Both the position numbers and the translations under genes were made by a program. A model generated the notes under the pieces. It did not search any database. It was not told the origin of the DNA and worked only from the letters and a program-made list of their open reading frames with translations. A stretch of DNA of 64,000 nucleotides from Flavobacterium aestivum (GTDB lineage: Bacteria; Bacteroidota; Bacteroidia; Flavobacteriales; Flavobacteriaceae), in the NCBI RefSeq assembly GCF_026870175.2, contig NZ_CP113977.2, positions 1,984,001 to 2,048,000 on the forward strand. Direction: 5' to 3'. This document shows, piece by piece, positions 17,841 to 24,985 of the stretch (positions within the stretch are counted from its first letter, which is position 1; each line of letters begins with the position of its first letter).

Positions 17841-18707
17841 ATGACAAAAGTATCATTAGAAATATATCTCAAACAATACCAAACCACCCAGACTGCTGAA
17901 AGTTATCTGTACACCATCAACCACTTTTTGAAAACCAATCCCAAAGCCAAAAGATACAAGTTTCAGGACATAGTGCGGTATATGGATGAAGTGGGTCACA
18001 AACAAAAAAACATCCAGTACAGAATTAGAATTTTATCCGCAATCAAAAAATATTATGAATATCTGGTGATGGTGGGACTACGTTCAGACCATCCGTGCAA
18101 ACGGCTAAATATCAAAAACAACAACAATCAAAAAATACAGGTTCAGGACTTATTTACCAGTGAAGAACTGCAATTGATTTTGAAAAGAGAAAACCGTTAT
18201 CAATACATAGATACCAGAAACAGCGTACTATTATCATTACTGATTTATCAGGGATTAACCAGTGAGGAACTAACAGCGTTAAAAATCAAAGATGTTGATT
18301 TAGATGCAGGTACTATTTATATCAAAGCATCAACGAACCAGAACAGCAGAACCTTGGAATTACTAAATAAACAGATGATAGTTTTATTCAATTATATCAA
18401 TGAAATACGACCTAAATTACTACGATGCACAACGGATAAACTGCTGTTAAATAAATTAGGGAAACCCATTTCAGTAGATGGTATCCATTCGATTACAGAG
18501 CAGTTAAGACCATTGTTCCCAGATAGAAATCTTAATCCCAGAACCATCCGCATGAGTGTTATTTGTAACTGGCTCAATGAAAAGAAACTGCCACTGGAAA
18601 CAGTTCAGGAGCTTGCTGGTCATAAGTGGCCTGGTACGACTGAGAAATATATCAAGGTGGATAGTCTGCATCAAAGGGAATTGATAAATAAATATTTTCC
18701 GATTTAA
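17841..18707 (+). CDS. Tyrosine-recombinase-like protein with degenerate active site
   Basis: A 288-aa protein with clear phage-integrase architecture (core-binding domain ~5-85, catalytic-like domain ~105-285). However, the first catalytic Arg is replaced (YQGLTSEEL, T140 where GLR is expected), and the H-x-x-R motif reads R234-T-I-R237, so its His is lost. H261 (LAGHKWPGTT) and Y270 (EKYI) remain. It is probably unable to carry out normal strand cleavage alone and may be a structural or helper subunit for the fully equipped recombinase 10 bp upstream. Last gene of the module, followed by a terminator. Confidence 0.85.
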   Translation: MTKVSLEIYLKQYQTTQTAESYLYTINHFLKTNPKAKRYKFQDIVRYMDEVGHKQKNIQYRIRILSAIKKYYEYLVMVGLRSDHPCKRLNIKNNNNQKIQVQDLFTSEELQLILKRENRYQYIDTRNSVLLSLLIYQGLTSEELTALKIKDVDLDAGTIYIKASTNQNSRTLELLNKQMIVLFNYINEIRPKLLRCTTDKLLLNKLGKPISVDGIHSITEQLRPLFPDRNLNPRTIRMSVICNWLNEKKLPLETVQELAGHKWPGTTEKYIKVDSLHQRELINKYFPI

Positions 18708-18756
18708 AATCTAAAATTTTAATATTTTATAAGTTACTATTATCGAAACCCAATCT

Positions 18757-18787
18757 AAAACCTATCATTTATTTGATGGGTTTTTTT
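18757..18787 (+). terminator. Terminator after the tandem recombinases
   Basis: AAACCTATCA pairs (one G-U-type wobble) with TGATGGGTTT around a 6-nt loop, followed by seven Ts. Confidence 0.8.
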
Positions 18788-18817
18788 ATGCTCCATTGGT
18801 TAGGATTATTAACTAAT

Positions 18818-18847
18818 AACTTCTATTTTCGTAACGAAGTAAAAGTT
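18818..18847. other. Imperfect palindrome near the right margin of the recombinase module
   Basis: The core TTCG-TAA-CGAA (18828-18838) is flanked by AACTT (18818-18822) and AAGTT (18843-18847). It lies between the recombinase-module terminator and the first orphan Rhs cassette. A short palindrome of this size is what a tyrosine recombinase core site looks like, but no matching copy was found at the left side. Inference only. Confidence 0.3.
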
Positions 18848-18891
18848 CTTTGAATTATATAATAATCAGTAAATCGCACTAATTACTATTA

Positions 18892-19642
18892 AGGAAAATT
18901 TGTAAATCCCTATAAGATTAAGTTTCAAGGTCAGGAGCGTCAGGATGAAATAGGACTTAATTGGGACAGTTTTAAGTGGAGAAACTATGATTATGCGATT
19001 GGAAGATTTATGTGTATCGACCCATTAGCAGAAAAATATACTTATAATAGTCCATATGCTTTTTCTGAAAATAGAGTTATAGATGGACGGGAATTAGAAG
19101 GTTTAGAATGGGTTGCAGGTAGTCAAGCCCAACAATGGAATTCAGCATTTAAACAAATGGGGCAAGCTTTTGCGGGTGCATTCGATAAAATGTCAGCAAA
19201 AGCAGTGGCTTTTTTCAGTGTTAGTACTGAAATAGCACCTAAAACATCTGTCGAAAAAACAACGTCCGCATCGGCTACAACCAATTTTCTAAATTATGTG
19301 AATTTTCAATCTCAAGGAGTAGAATCAAACGCTTTTACTGTTAAAGTCGAAACTAAAACAGAGGTAAAATTTAGTGTTGAAGCAAAAGCAAAAGCTGGAG
19401 TTTTAGATGTGAAAGTTGAAAATTCAACAAGTAGAGATGTAAAAAACGGAACAGTTACTAATGAAACCAAAGCTGTAGTTGGTATAGGCAACAATGGTGC
19501 TTTTGTTTCTAGTAGTACAGATTTAAAATCTAAAGAAACTACCGTAAGAGGAGGTGTTCAGGTCGAAGCAGAAACTCCTAAAGTTAAAAACACATCTATA
19601 AAGGTAGGTGCAAACTTTTCTGTAGGACAAAAAGAAAATTAA
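18892..19642 (+). pseudogene. Orphan Rhs core + C-terminal toxin cassette 1 (no start)
   Basis: The open frame begins after a TAA just upstream of 18892 with no ATG and no shell. From 18907 it encodes the Rhs core (KFQGQERQDEIGLNWDSFKW, GRFMCIDPLAEKYTYNSPYA, GRELEG), then a new tip of ~185 residues. The tip is rich in Val/Lys/Thr/Ser with alternating polar-hydrophobic patterns (VKVETKTEVKFSVEAKAKAG; VVGIGNNGAFVSS), suggesting a beta-rich domain. I recognise no known toxin family. A paralogous remnant lies at 20535-20864. Each of the two tip copies is followed by a lipoprotein gene, so the likely target is in the periplasm or membrane. The cassette is silent in place and could be expressed only after recombination onto an rhs shell. 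The internal ATG at 19010 could in principle start a shorter protein. Confidence 0.8.
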
Positions 19643-19675
19643 TAGAAATAAATTACTTAATGAAATATTTGAAAT

Positions 19676-20302
19676 ATGAAAAACATTCTTTCTTGTTTTA
19701 TACTGTTGATTTTATTTGTCAATTGTAATGATAAAAAATCAAGATCAACTTCAAAAGAAAATAATAATAAAGTTGTAGGGAATAATCAATTATTACCAGG
19801 ATGGAAAACTTACGAGACCAAAGATGTAAAGGTTAATATACCATCAATATGGAAACCAGAAACAATAAAAGATGCATTGTTTTATACACCAATAAATAAA
19901 GGTAAAAATGATTTTTACTATGTTATATTAAACTACAATACATCCCAAATTAATAGTAAGGATTATCTAAAAGAGGTTTTTAAAGAAATCTCAAAAAAAG
20001 ATTCAAATTTTAACTACAATTTAAAGAAGATTAGTTTTAAAAATACCAATCAATGTTATTATTTAGAGCTTTTTACTAATGAAGGTAGTTTTAAATACAA
20101 AATATATACTCTTATATATGAAGTAGGAAATCAAATTTATGATTTTAGTTATAAAACATTAGATGATAAAAAAGAGAATGCCAAAAATTATCAAACTTTT
20201 TATAGTGTTTTATTTAGTTTTGAATTTAAATACGATAATGTAGTTGATGGTGAGAAGTTTGTTATAGACGATACTAAAACTTTAAAATATGAAGATTTAT
20301 AA
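19676..20302 (+). CDS. Lipoprotein, probable immunity protein of cassette 1
   Basis: A 208-aa protein with a lipoprotein signal (hydrophobic segment ending LFVNC, Cys at about residue 17) and a polar, Ser/Asn-rich linker. The mature domain begins WKTYETKDVKVNIPSIWK, a pattern seen in PsbP/DUF1795-like beta-sandwich proteins. It lies 33 bp after the cassette-1 toxin stop. It is homologous along its length to the lipoprotein at 20877-21530 (shared endings VVDGEKFVIDD.. / VIDGSKFIINE.., and KYEDL / KFEDLK). As each copy follows a copy of the same toxin tip, an immunity role facing the periplasm is the best inference. Confidence 0.65.
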   Translation: MKNILSCFILLILFVNCNDKKSRSTSKENNNKVVGNNQLLPGWKTYETKDVKVNIPSIWKPETIKDALFYTPINKGKNDFYYVILNYNTSQINSKDYLKEVFKEISKKDSNFNYNLKKISFKNTNQCYYLELFTNEGSFKYKIYTLIYEVGNQIYDFSYKTLDDKKENAKNYQTFYSVLFSFEFKYDNVVDGEKFVIDDTKTLKYEDL

Positions 20303-20390
20303 ATTAAAAGGCAATGTATCAGATTAGGTGTTTTCTATAAAATAGTATATAAAAACCTGAAAAACAATATAAATTAAATTAATAAAAGAA

Positions 20391-20419
20391 AAGAGGTGAC
20401 CTGATGATCACCTCTTTTT
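20391..20419 (+). terminator. Terminator after cassette 1 immunity gene
   Basis: AAGAGGTGA (20391-20399) pairs with TCACCTCTT (20408-20416) and runs into Ts. Confidence 0.8.
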
Positions 20420-20534
20420 CCATCTTTGTCTTCTCGTTTAGCAATGAACAAGCTATTGTTCCCGAAGTAGTATCCCTAGAAACATCAAACACTACAACGA
20501 TTAAAGGTAATTTTACAAAATATACGATGAGTAG
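20420..20534. other. Degenerate sequence between cassette 1 and the next toxin remnant
   Basis: A frame from 20404 to 20601 is open for 65 residues, but it runs out of frame with the conserved toxin tip that follows from 20535. I read it as decayed cassette DNA rather than a gene. Confidence 0.4.
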
Positions 20535-20864
20535 CCAATATCTAATTACGGAGATACAAATTTATTTACTAAGCCAAAAGTTGAATCTAAAAGTCAAGTA
20601 AAAGCGACAGCAAAATCTACAGTAGTTGTCGAAGGTGTGACAGTTACTGCTTCGCACACTAAAAGCAAGGATATAAAAACTGGAGATAAAGAGAGTGAAT
20701 CAAAAGTTGTAGTTGGTGCGGGTGATAATGGAGTTTTTGTTTCTAAAACAAAAACCAATGGAGCTAAAAGCGAAACTAGAGCAGGAGTTCAAGTAGAGCA
20801 ATCAATTCCAGTTTCGCCAACGAATAAAGTCAAATTTGGTGCAAGTATATCAATCGGTCAATAA
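20535..20864 (+). pseudogene. Remnant of a cassette-1-type toxin tip
   Basis: The open frame after a TAG (20532-20534) encodes ~109 residues homologous to the C-terminal half of cassette 1 (VVVGAGDNGVFVSKTKTNG matches VVGIGNNGAFVSSSTD; ending VKFGASISIGQ matches IKVGANFSVGQ). The Rhs core and the N-terminal part of the tip are gone, and the upstream frame is shifted. It is followed 12 bp later by an intact paralog of the cassette-1 lipoprotein. Confidence 0.75.
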
Positions 20865-20876
20865 AATAATTTCATT

Positions 20877-21530
20877 ATGAAAAACAAAATTTTTTTCTTA
20901 TTTATTGCTTTAATAGTCTTAAATGCTTGTAAAAAAGCTGAAAATATAAAGACAAATACGTCAACTAATAATCATTTTTGGGAAATTAAAAACCAAGATG
21001 CTCGACCTGTAATTGTTAATTGGGAGCAGTATGAAAATGATACAATTAAAATTAAGACCCCTATTGGGTGGAGAATTAAAAAATCGACAGATTCTTGGAT
21101 ATATTTTCCTTATGATAAGAAAAACCCAAAATTGTATTTTGCGATTACGAAGTATAATGTAGCTGAAGTAAACTTAAATGCAAAAAGTTACTTAATTGAA
21201 GGATTTAAACAAATTTCTGATAAGATAGATGAATTTCATTATATACTTAAGAAGTTAAGTTTTGCAAATGGAACAGAATGTTATTTGTTAACAATTTTTA
21301 CAAAAGAAAAAAACCTTAACTACATTACTTATAGTTTAATATGTCAACCTGAAAACCTTATATATGACTTTGCTTTTAAAACGCTAAATAATCAAAAAGA
21401 CAACGAGGTGAATTACAGAAAATTTCTTCTAATCGCACAAAGTTTTGAAGATGATAAAAATATGGTAATTGATGGTTCAAAATTCATAATCAATGAAGAA
21501 AAAGTATTGAAATTTGAAGACTTGAAATAA
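20877..21530 (+). CDS. Lipoprotein paralog, probable immunity protein
   Basis: A 217-aa protein with a lipoprotein signal peptide (LIVLNAC, Cys ~18). It is homologous to the 19676-20302 product across the mature domain (WEQYENDTIKIKTPIGW versus WKTYETKDVKVNIPSIW; YDFAFKTLNNQKDNEVNYRK versus YDFSYKTLDDKKENAKNYQT). It stays intact although its toxin gene has decayed, which is the expected pattern if the immunity function is still selected or the decay is recent. A conserved intergenic repeat and terminator follow. Confidence 0.65.
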   Translation: MKNKIFFLFIALIVLNACKKAENIKTNTSTNNHFWEIKNQDARPVIVNWEQYENDTIKIKTPIGWRIKKSTDSWIYFPYDKKNPKLYFAITKYNVAEVNLNAKSYLIEGFKQISDKIDEFHYILKKLSFANGTECYLLTIFTKEKNLNYITYSLICQPENLIYDFAFKTLNNQKDNEVNYRKFLLIAQSFEDDKNMVIDGSKFIINEEKVLKFEDLK

Positions 21531-21566
21531 TGGGTAGAGTAATGCCCCAGCTAGCGCGAGCGTCCG

Positions 21567-21650
21567 GTAGTGTTTCAAAGTTAGTGATATGCATTTTTAT
21601 ATTTCTAACATACTGAAAAAGAACGATAATTAAAAATAATTTAGATAAAG
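21567..21650. repeat. Intergenic cassette repeat, copy a
   Basis: The sequence starting GTAGTGTTTCAAAGTTAGTG, with a central ATTTCTAACA and AAAAAGAACGATAATTAAAA, recurs in related form at 23121-23205 and 24771-24845. Each time it lies directly after an immunity gene and just before a terminator. It has no coding potential. It may be a cassette spacer, a recombination-associated sequence, or a conserved 3' UTR. Confidence 0.65.
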
Positions 21651-21663
21651 GATAAAAAGAAGA

Positions 21664-21689
21664 AACCTCGCTAATTGCGAGGTTTTTTT
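21664..21689 (+). terminator. Terminator after lipoprotein paralog
   Basis: AACCTCGC (21664-21671) pairs with GCGAGGTT (21677-21684), followed by Ts. Nearly the same hairpin follows the membrane immunity candidate (23219-23246). Confidence 0.85.
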
Positions 21690-21690
21690 A

Positions 21691-22003
21691 GGTAATGTAT
21701 CAGATATGCTGGTGGTTAATTATACTCTGAACTAGGCAAATGATAGTGCCAATCAGGCTGTATTTCAAACTGCCGCAAGGATTGTGACTCCTATCGAAGA
21801 TATTTATAGTCTAGCTACTAGAAAAGATTTTGATGGCAATGATGTAAATAGAGCACAGGCGGGAATGATGATTTTAATGACTGCCACCCCCGTAAAAGCA
21901 GAAGTTAAGGAAGGTATTATTATTGCTGAACATGGAGTGGGGTCCTAAGAATCCAAAAGCAGCAAAATATGAAGCAGCTGCTAAAAAAGAATTTGGGAAT
22001 TAA
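21691..22003 (+). pseudogene. Remnant of an Rhs toxin tip with pre-toxin motif
   Basis: The frame from 21691 has a TAG at 21733-21735, continues (IVTPIEDIYSLATRKDFDG, DVNRAQAGMMILMTATPVKA) to a TAA at 21946-21948, then resumes in another frame as EWGPKNPKAAKYEAAAKKEF up to TAA at 22001-22003. The PIEDIY...TRKDFDGNDVNRA pattern is typical of the linker just before toxin domains of Rhs proteins. So this is a decayed C-terminal tip with at least one nonsense codon and one frameshift. It lies 16 bp upstream of an Imm26-like gene, its presumed partner. Confidence 0.7.
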
Positions 22004-22018
22004 TAAAATATTTGGATA

Positions 22019-22492
22019 ATGAATAAAAGACAAAAAATAACGGTAGGTTCAATACTTGAAATAAACATTGATGATAAATATTACGCTTATGCACAAATTT
22101 TAGATAAAGGAGGTTATGCTTTTTTTGATTATAAAAGTGAAAAACACTTGATCGACTTATCTATACTACAGGAAAAGCCTATTTTATTTATAGTTGGTGT
22201 ATATGAAGATGTTGTCAAAAAAGGACATTGGTTAAAAGTAGGTAAACTTGATATAAGACAAGAACTAGAAATCCAACCGATGCAATTTATCCAAGACGCT
22301 CAACATCCTGATAGATTTGAGTTTTATAATCCAAATACTGGGGATATTACACCTACAACAAAAGATAAAGTTAAAGGATTAGAAAGAGCAGCTGTATGGG
22401 ATGCCAATCATGTTGAGGATAGGATTAGATCTCATTATGAAGGGACAACAAGTATTTGGTTGAAAGAAGATTTAGAATTATTTAAAGAATAA
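22019..22492 (+). CDS. Imm26-like immunity protein
   Basis: A 157-aa soluble protein beginning KITVGSILEINIDDKYYAYA and continuing with a FFDYKSE segment. This G-x-I-x-E-I-x-(x)-DD-x-YAYA pattern matches the Imm26 family of polymorphic-toxin immunity proteins. It has no signal peptide, so it should neutralise a toxin acting in the cytoplasm. It lies directly after a decayed toxin tip (21691-22003) and before another remnant, so it is now an orphan immunity gene. A terminator follows at 22510-22535. Confidence 0.7.
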   Translation: MNKRQKITVGSILEINIDDKYYAYAQILDKGGYAFFDYKSEKHLIDLSILQEKPILFIVGVYEDVVKKGHWLKVGKLDIRQELEIQPMQFIQDAQHPDRFEFYNPNTGDITPTTKDKVKGLERAAVWDANHVEDRIRSHYEGTTSIWLKEDLELFKE

Positions 22493-22509
22493 GTTATAAT
22501 CTAAAACGA

Positions 22510-22535
22510 AAAAAGCCCCAAATTGGGGTTTTTTA
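22510..22535 (+). terminator. Terminator after Imm26-like gene
   Basis: CCCCAA-A-TTGGGG hairpin, flanked by A-rich and T-rich arms. Confidence 0.75.
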
Positions 22536-22579
22536 TTTAACATCATTCAGTACGCCTGAGAGTGCATCTTTTAATTTTT

Positions 22580-22671
22580 TCTTTCCTGCAAAAGCACCAC
22601 AATATGAAGCAGCTGCAAAAGATTATTTTGAACAAGGTGGTTCTGAGAATTCTAACCCTATAACTAATTAA
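22580..22671 (+). pseudogene. Short remnant of a toxin tip C-terminus
   Basis: The frame ending at TAA 22669-22671 encodes KAPQYEAAAKDYFEQGG and a short tail. It is related to the end of the remnant at 21961-22003 (KAAKYEAAAKKEF). Everything upstream, core included, is missing. The 149-aa membrane protein starts 3 bp later. Confidence 0.55.
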
Positions 22672-22674
22672 TGT

Positions 22675-23124
22675 ATGAAAAGGATAATTTTAAATTATAG
22701 TACCATTATTTATTTAATATGTTTTGTTTTATATACGGTAAATCTACTTTTATTAAGTTTTACGTTCAATACTTTTTTCTTTTTATTGTATAGTTTATTT
22801 TGTTTAGTTGCTATATATTTTATTTTTAAAGAAAAATATGTAAAACAGTCATTAATGTTTTTAGGAATTACTAATTTATTGCAATCTTTTAGTCTTATCA
22901 TTTTTGGATTGTCTTATAAATTTATTCTAGGCCCAGATTTATCTCTTTATTTAATAGATACTGGTGACAAGATAGTAGAGTTTTCTTTTAAAATGTACAA
23001 TGTAATATTTTATATTAATAAGATTGAAAGAGATAAAACATTGTTTTTAGGTTTAAATTTTATTCATTTATTTCTCTTCTTTGGTTTTGTTATTTTAGCG
23101 CATAGGCATTCAAAAAAAGAGTAG
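22675..23124 (+). CDS. Small membrane protein, candidate immunity protein
   Basis: A 149-aa protein with four probable transmembrane helices (about residues 8-28, 30-52, 60-88, 122-143) and a basic C-terminus. It starts 3 bp after a toxin-tip remnant and sits in a series of immunity genes, so an inner-membrane immunity protein is the natural guess. The sequence gives no recognisable family. An unrelated small membrane protein is possible. It is followed by the cassette repeat and a terminator. Confidence 0.5.
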   Translation: MKRIILNYSTIIYLICFVLYTVNLLLLSFTFNTFFFLLYSLFCLVAIYFIFKEKYVKQSLMFLGITNLLQSFSLIIFGLSYKFILGPDLSLYLIDTGDKIVEFSFKMYNVIFYINKIERDKTLFLGLNFIHLFLFFGFVILAHRHSKKE

Positions 23125-23205
23125 TATTTCAAAGTTAACGATATGTGATTTTATATTGCTACCACATTGAAAAGGGATAATTTACAGAAGTAATTTTGAT
23201 AAAAG
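23121..23205. repeat. Intergenic cassette repeat, copy b
   Basis: GTAGTATTTCAAAGTTAACG, then ATTTTATATTGCTACCACAT and GAAAAGGGATAATTTACAGA. Related to copies at 21567 and 24771. Overlaps the stop codon of the membrane protein gene. Confidence 0.6.
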
Positions 23206-23217
23206 GGTAAAAAGAAG

Positions 23218-23246
23218 AAACCTCGCAATTTCGCGAGGTTTTTTTT
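23218..23246 (+). terminator. Terminator before orphan cassette 2
   Basis: AAACCTCGC pairs with GCGAGGTTT, followed by a run of Ts, directly upstream of the orphan Rhs core at 23264. It would block read-through into the cassette. Confidence 0.8.
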
Positions 23247-24375
23247 GGTGGTGGTTAGTATATCAAATCATTTGAATCTTCCTGTTAAAATAACATTTGG
23301 AACTTCAGGGTCTGTGACTTATCTTTACGACTCAGCGGGGATAAAAATACAGAAAACTGTCAATTCTTTGTTGCCAACACCAATTGTTACCACTACCAAT
23401 TATTTGGGTGGGTTCCAGTACGAAAACAATGTCTTGAAATTTTTCCCAACGACGGAAGGTTATGTAGAACCTAACGGAAGTTCTTACAAATATATTTACC
23501 AATACAAGGATCATTTAGGGAATGTGCGATTGAGTTACGGTGATGCTAATGGTGACGGAGCCATTACCAGTGTTGAGATAATTGAAGAGAGTCATTACTA
23601 TCCTTTCGGTCTTAAGCATAGCGGGTATAATTCTGTGGTCACTTCCACCAATCCTGCTCAAAAAGTTAAGTTCCAAGGACAAGAACGTCAAGACGAGCTA
23701 GAACTGAACTGAGATAGTTTCAAATGGAGAAACTATGATTATGCGATTGGAAGATTTATGTGTATAGACCCATTAGCTGAAAAATATCCCTATAATTCAA
23801 CTTACGCATTCCAAGAAAATAAAATGGGAATGGGTAGAGAGTTAGAAGGTTTAGAACTCGTTCCATGGGGATTATTAGGGACTACTGAAATTATTAGAGT
23901 AGGAACAGATATTACAGGTAAAACATCAGAGGTTGCAGGTAAGACTGAAATTCATCATTTAATTCCAAGAGCTGCCAAAGGAAATGATGTTGTCAAGCAA
24001 GGAATTGAAGAAGGATTTAAGTTTGAGGGTGCAGAAAATAAAATGCCTTTAGAAAAATTCAGTAAATCAACAGGTAATGGTAGACATGGAAATCATCCTA
24101 GTTATAATAAAGGTGTACTTGATAAACTTGGTGAATTCGGTAAAACTGCTGAAGGTTCAAAAACAACAGAAGGCTCAAAAACAGCTTTGGAATTTTTAAG
24201 AAATTTAACTCAGGAATTAAAAGAGACAATTAAAAACAATCCTGACAAAAAAATAAATGACGTTTTAAAAAGTGAAACAAGTCCAACAGTAATTGATAAT
24301 ACTGCGATTAAAAAGCCTGAGCTTCCAAAACCTGTTCCAAAGCCAAAACCTGACCCTAACCAAATTATGATATAA
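23245..24375 (+). pseudogene. Orphan Rhs cassette 2: long core plus AHH-type nuclease tip, interrupted by one TGA
   Basis: The frame encodes an Rhs core closely matching the main gene (TYLYDSAGIKIQK, YQYKDHLGNVRLSY, YPFGLKHSGYN, KFQGQERQDE). It breaks at TGA 23710-23712, where the main gene has TGG (Trp) in LNWDSFKW, then continues in the same frame through GRFMCIDPLAEKYPYNSTYA and GRELEG. The tip has EIHHLIPRAAKGNDVVKQG and later GRHGNHPSYN, fitting an AHH/HNH-type nuclease (H-H pair, then H-x-x-H-P-x-Y). It ends with IDNTAIKKPELPKPVPKPKP, similar to the main toxin's tail. There is no proper start and a terminator lies just upstream. A downstream ATG at 23758 could give a 205-aa fragment. 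Confidence 0.85.
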
Positions 24376-24381
24376 TAATTT

Positions 24382-24765
24382 ATGGAATATAATTATAATA
24401 CACCAGAAGAAGCAATAATATCTTTAGAAAAAGCTTATAGTAATAAAGATTTGGAAAATATAATAGCTTCTAAAGATTTTGAAACAGAAGCAAAGATAAT
24501 ATTACATAGAAGTAATATTGCTTTAACAAAAGAGGCTATAAAAGAAACAGCGGAATTATTGGAATTATCACTTATTGACCACTTGCAAAGTAATGGATAC
24601 CCAAATTTTGAAGATGTTAAAAGAAAGTTCTCAGATTTAAGAGAAATTGAAAATAATCTTTATTTTTTATACGAAACATTACATTATGATGACGGAGAGA
24701 GTTATAAAAACAAAATTTTTCTCACACTCATAAATAACAAATGGAGAGTTGCAATGACTGAATAA
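24382..24765 (+). CDS. Probable immunity protein of the AHH-type cassette
   Basis: A 127-aa acidic, helix-rich soluble protein (begins NYNTPEEAIISLEKAYSNKD; ends KWRVAMTE). It starts 6 bp after the orphan nuclease tip, with no signal peptide. Position, size and charge suit an immunity protein for a cytoplasmic nuclease. The start (NTPEEAI..LE.AY..KDLE) and final IFLTLINNKWRV strand resemble NTF2-like small proteins, though I cannot name a family. The cassette repeat and a terminator follow. Confidence 0.65.
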   Translation: MEYNYNTPEEAIISLEKAYSNKDLENIIASKDFETEAKIILHRSNIALTKEAIKETAELLELSLIDHLQSNGYPNFEDVKRKFSDLREIENNLYFLYETLHYDDGESYKNKIFLTLINNKWRVAMTE

Positions 24766-24770
24766 AAATA

Positions 24771-24845
24771 GTAGTGTTTCAAAATTAGTGATATGCAATT
24801 TTACATTGCTAACGCACTGAAAAAGAACAATAATTAAAATAATTT
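24771..24845. repeat. Intergenic cassette repeat, copy c
   Basis: GTAGTGTTTCAAAATTAGTG, then TTTTACATTGCTAACGCACT and AAAAAGAACAATAATTAAAA. This is the best match to copy a (21567) over ~70 bp. It lies immediately after the immunity gene. Confidence 0.65.
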
Positions 24846-24849
24846 ATTA

Positions 24850-24880
24850 ATGGATGAGCAATATTGCTCATCCATTTTTG
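24850..24880 (+). terminator. Terminator after AHH cassette
   Basis: ATGGATGAGCA pairs with TGCTCATCCAT around a 4-nt loop, followed by Ts. Its stem is similar to the GGATGAG stem after the first immunity gene (12081-12109). Confidence 0.85.
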
Positions 24881-24985
24881 TTCTGATATTGTCTGGTAGT
24901 GTTGGAATTTGGTACAATAAAGTCTACAAAACCTGAGATTGAAATTGTCTCTATTCACCTATAAATTTATTAATAAAAATATAAT

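Noticed and set aside
12614-18707. Classification as a RIT element (recombinases in trio)
   Set aside because: RIT elements have three adjacent, usually overlapping recombinase genes of set types; here one is separated by 2.7 kb with replication-type genes between.
20404-20601. 65-aa frame upstream of the toxin remnant
   Set aside because: It is out of frame with the conserved tip sequence and begins in a terminator hairpin.
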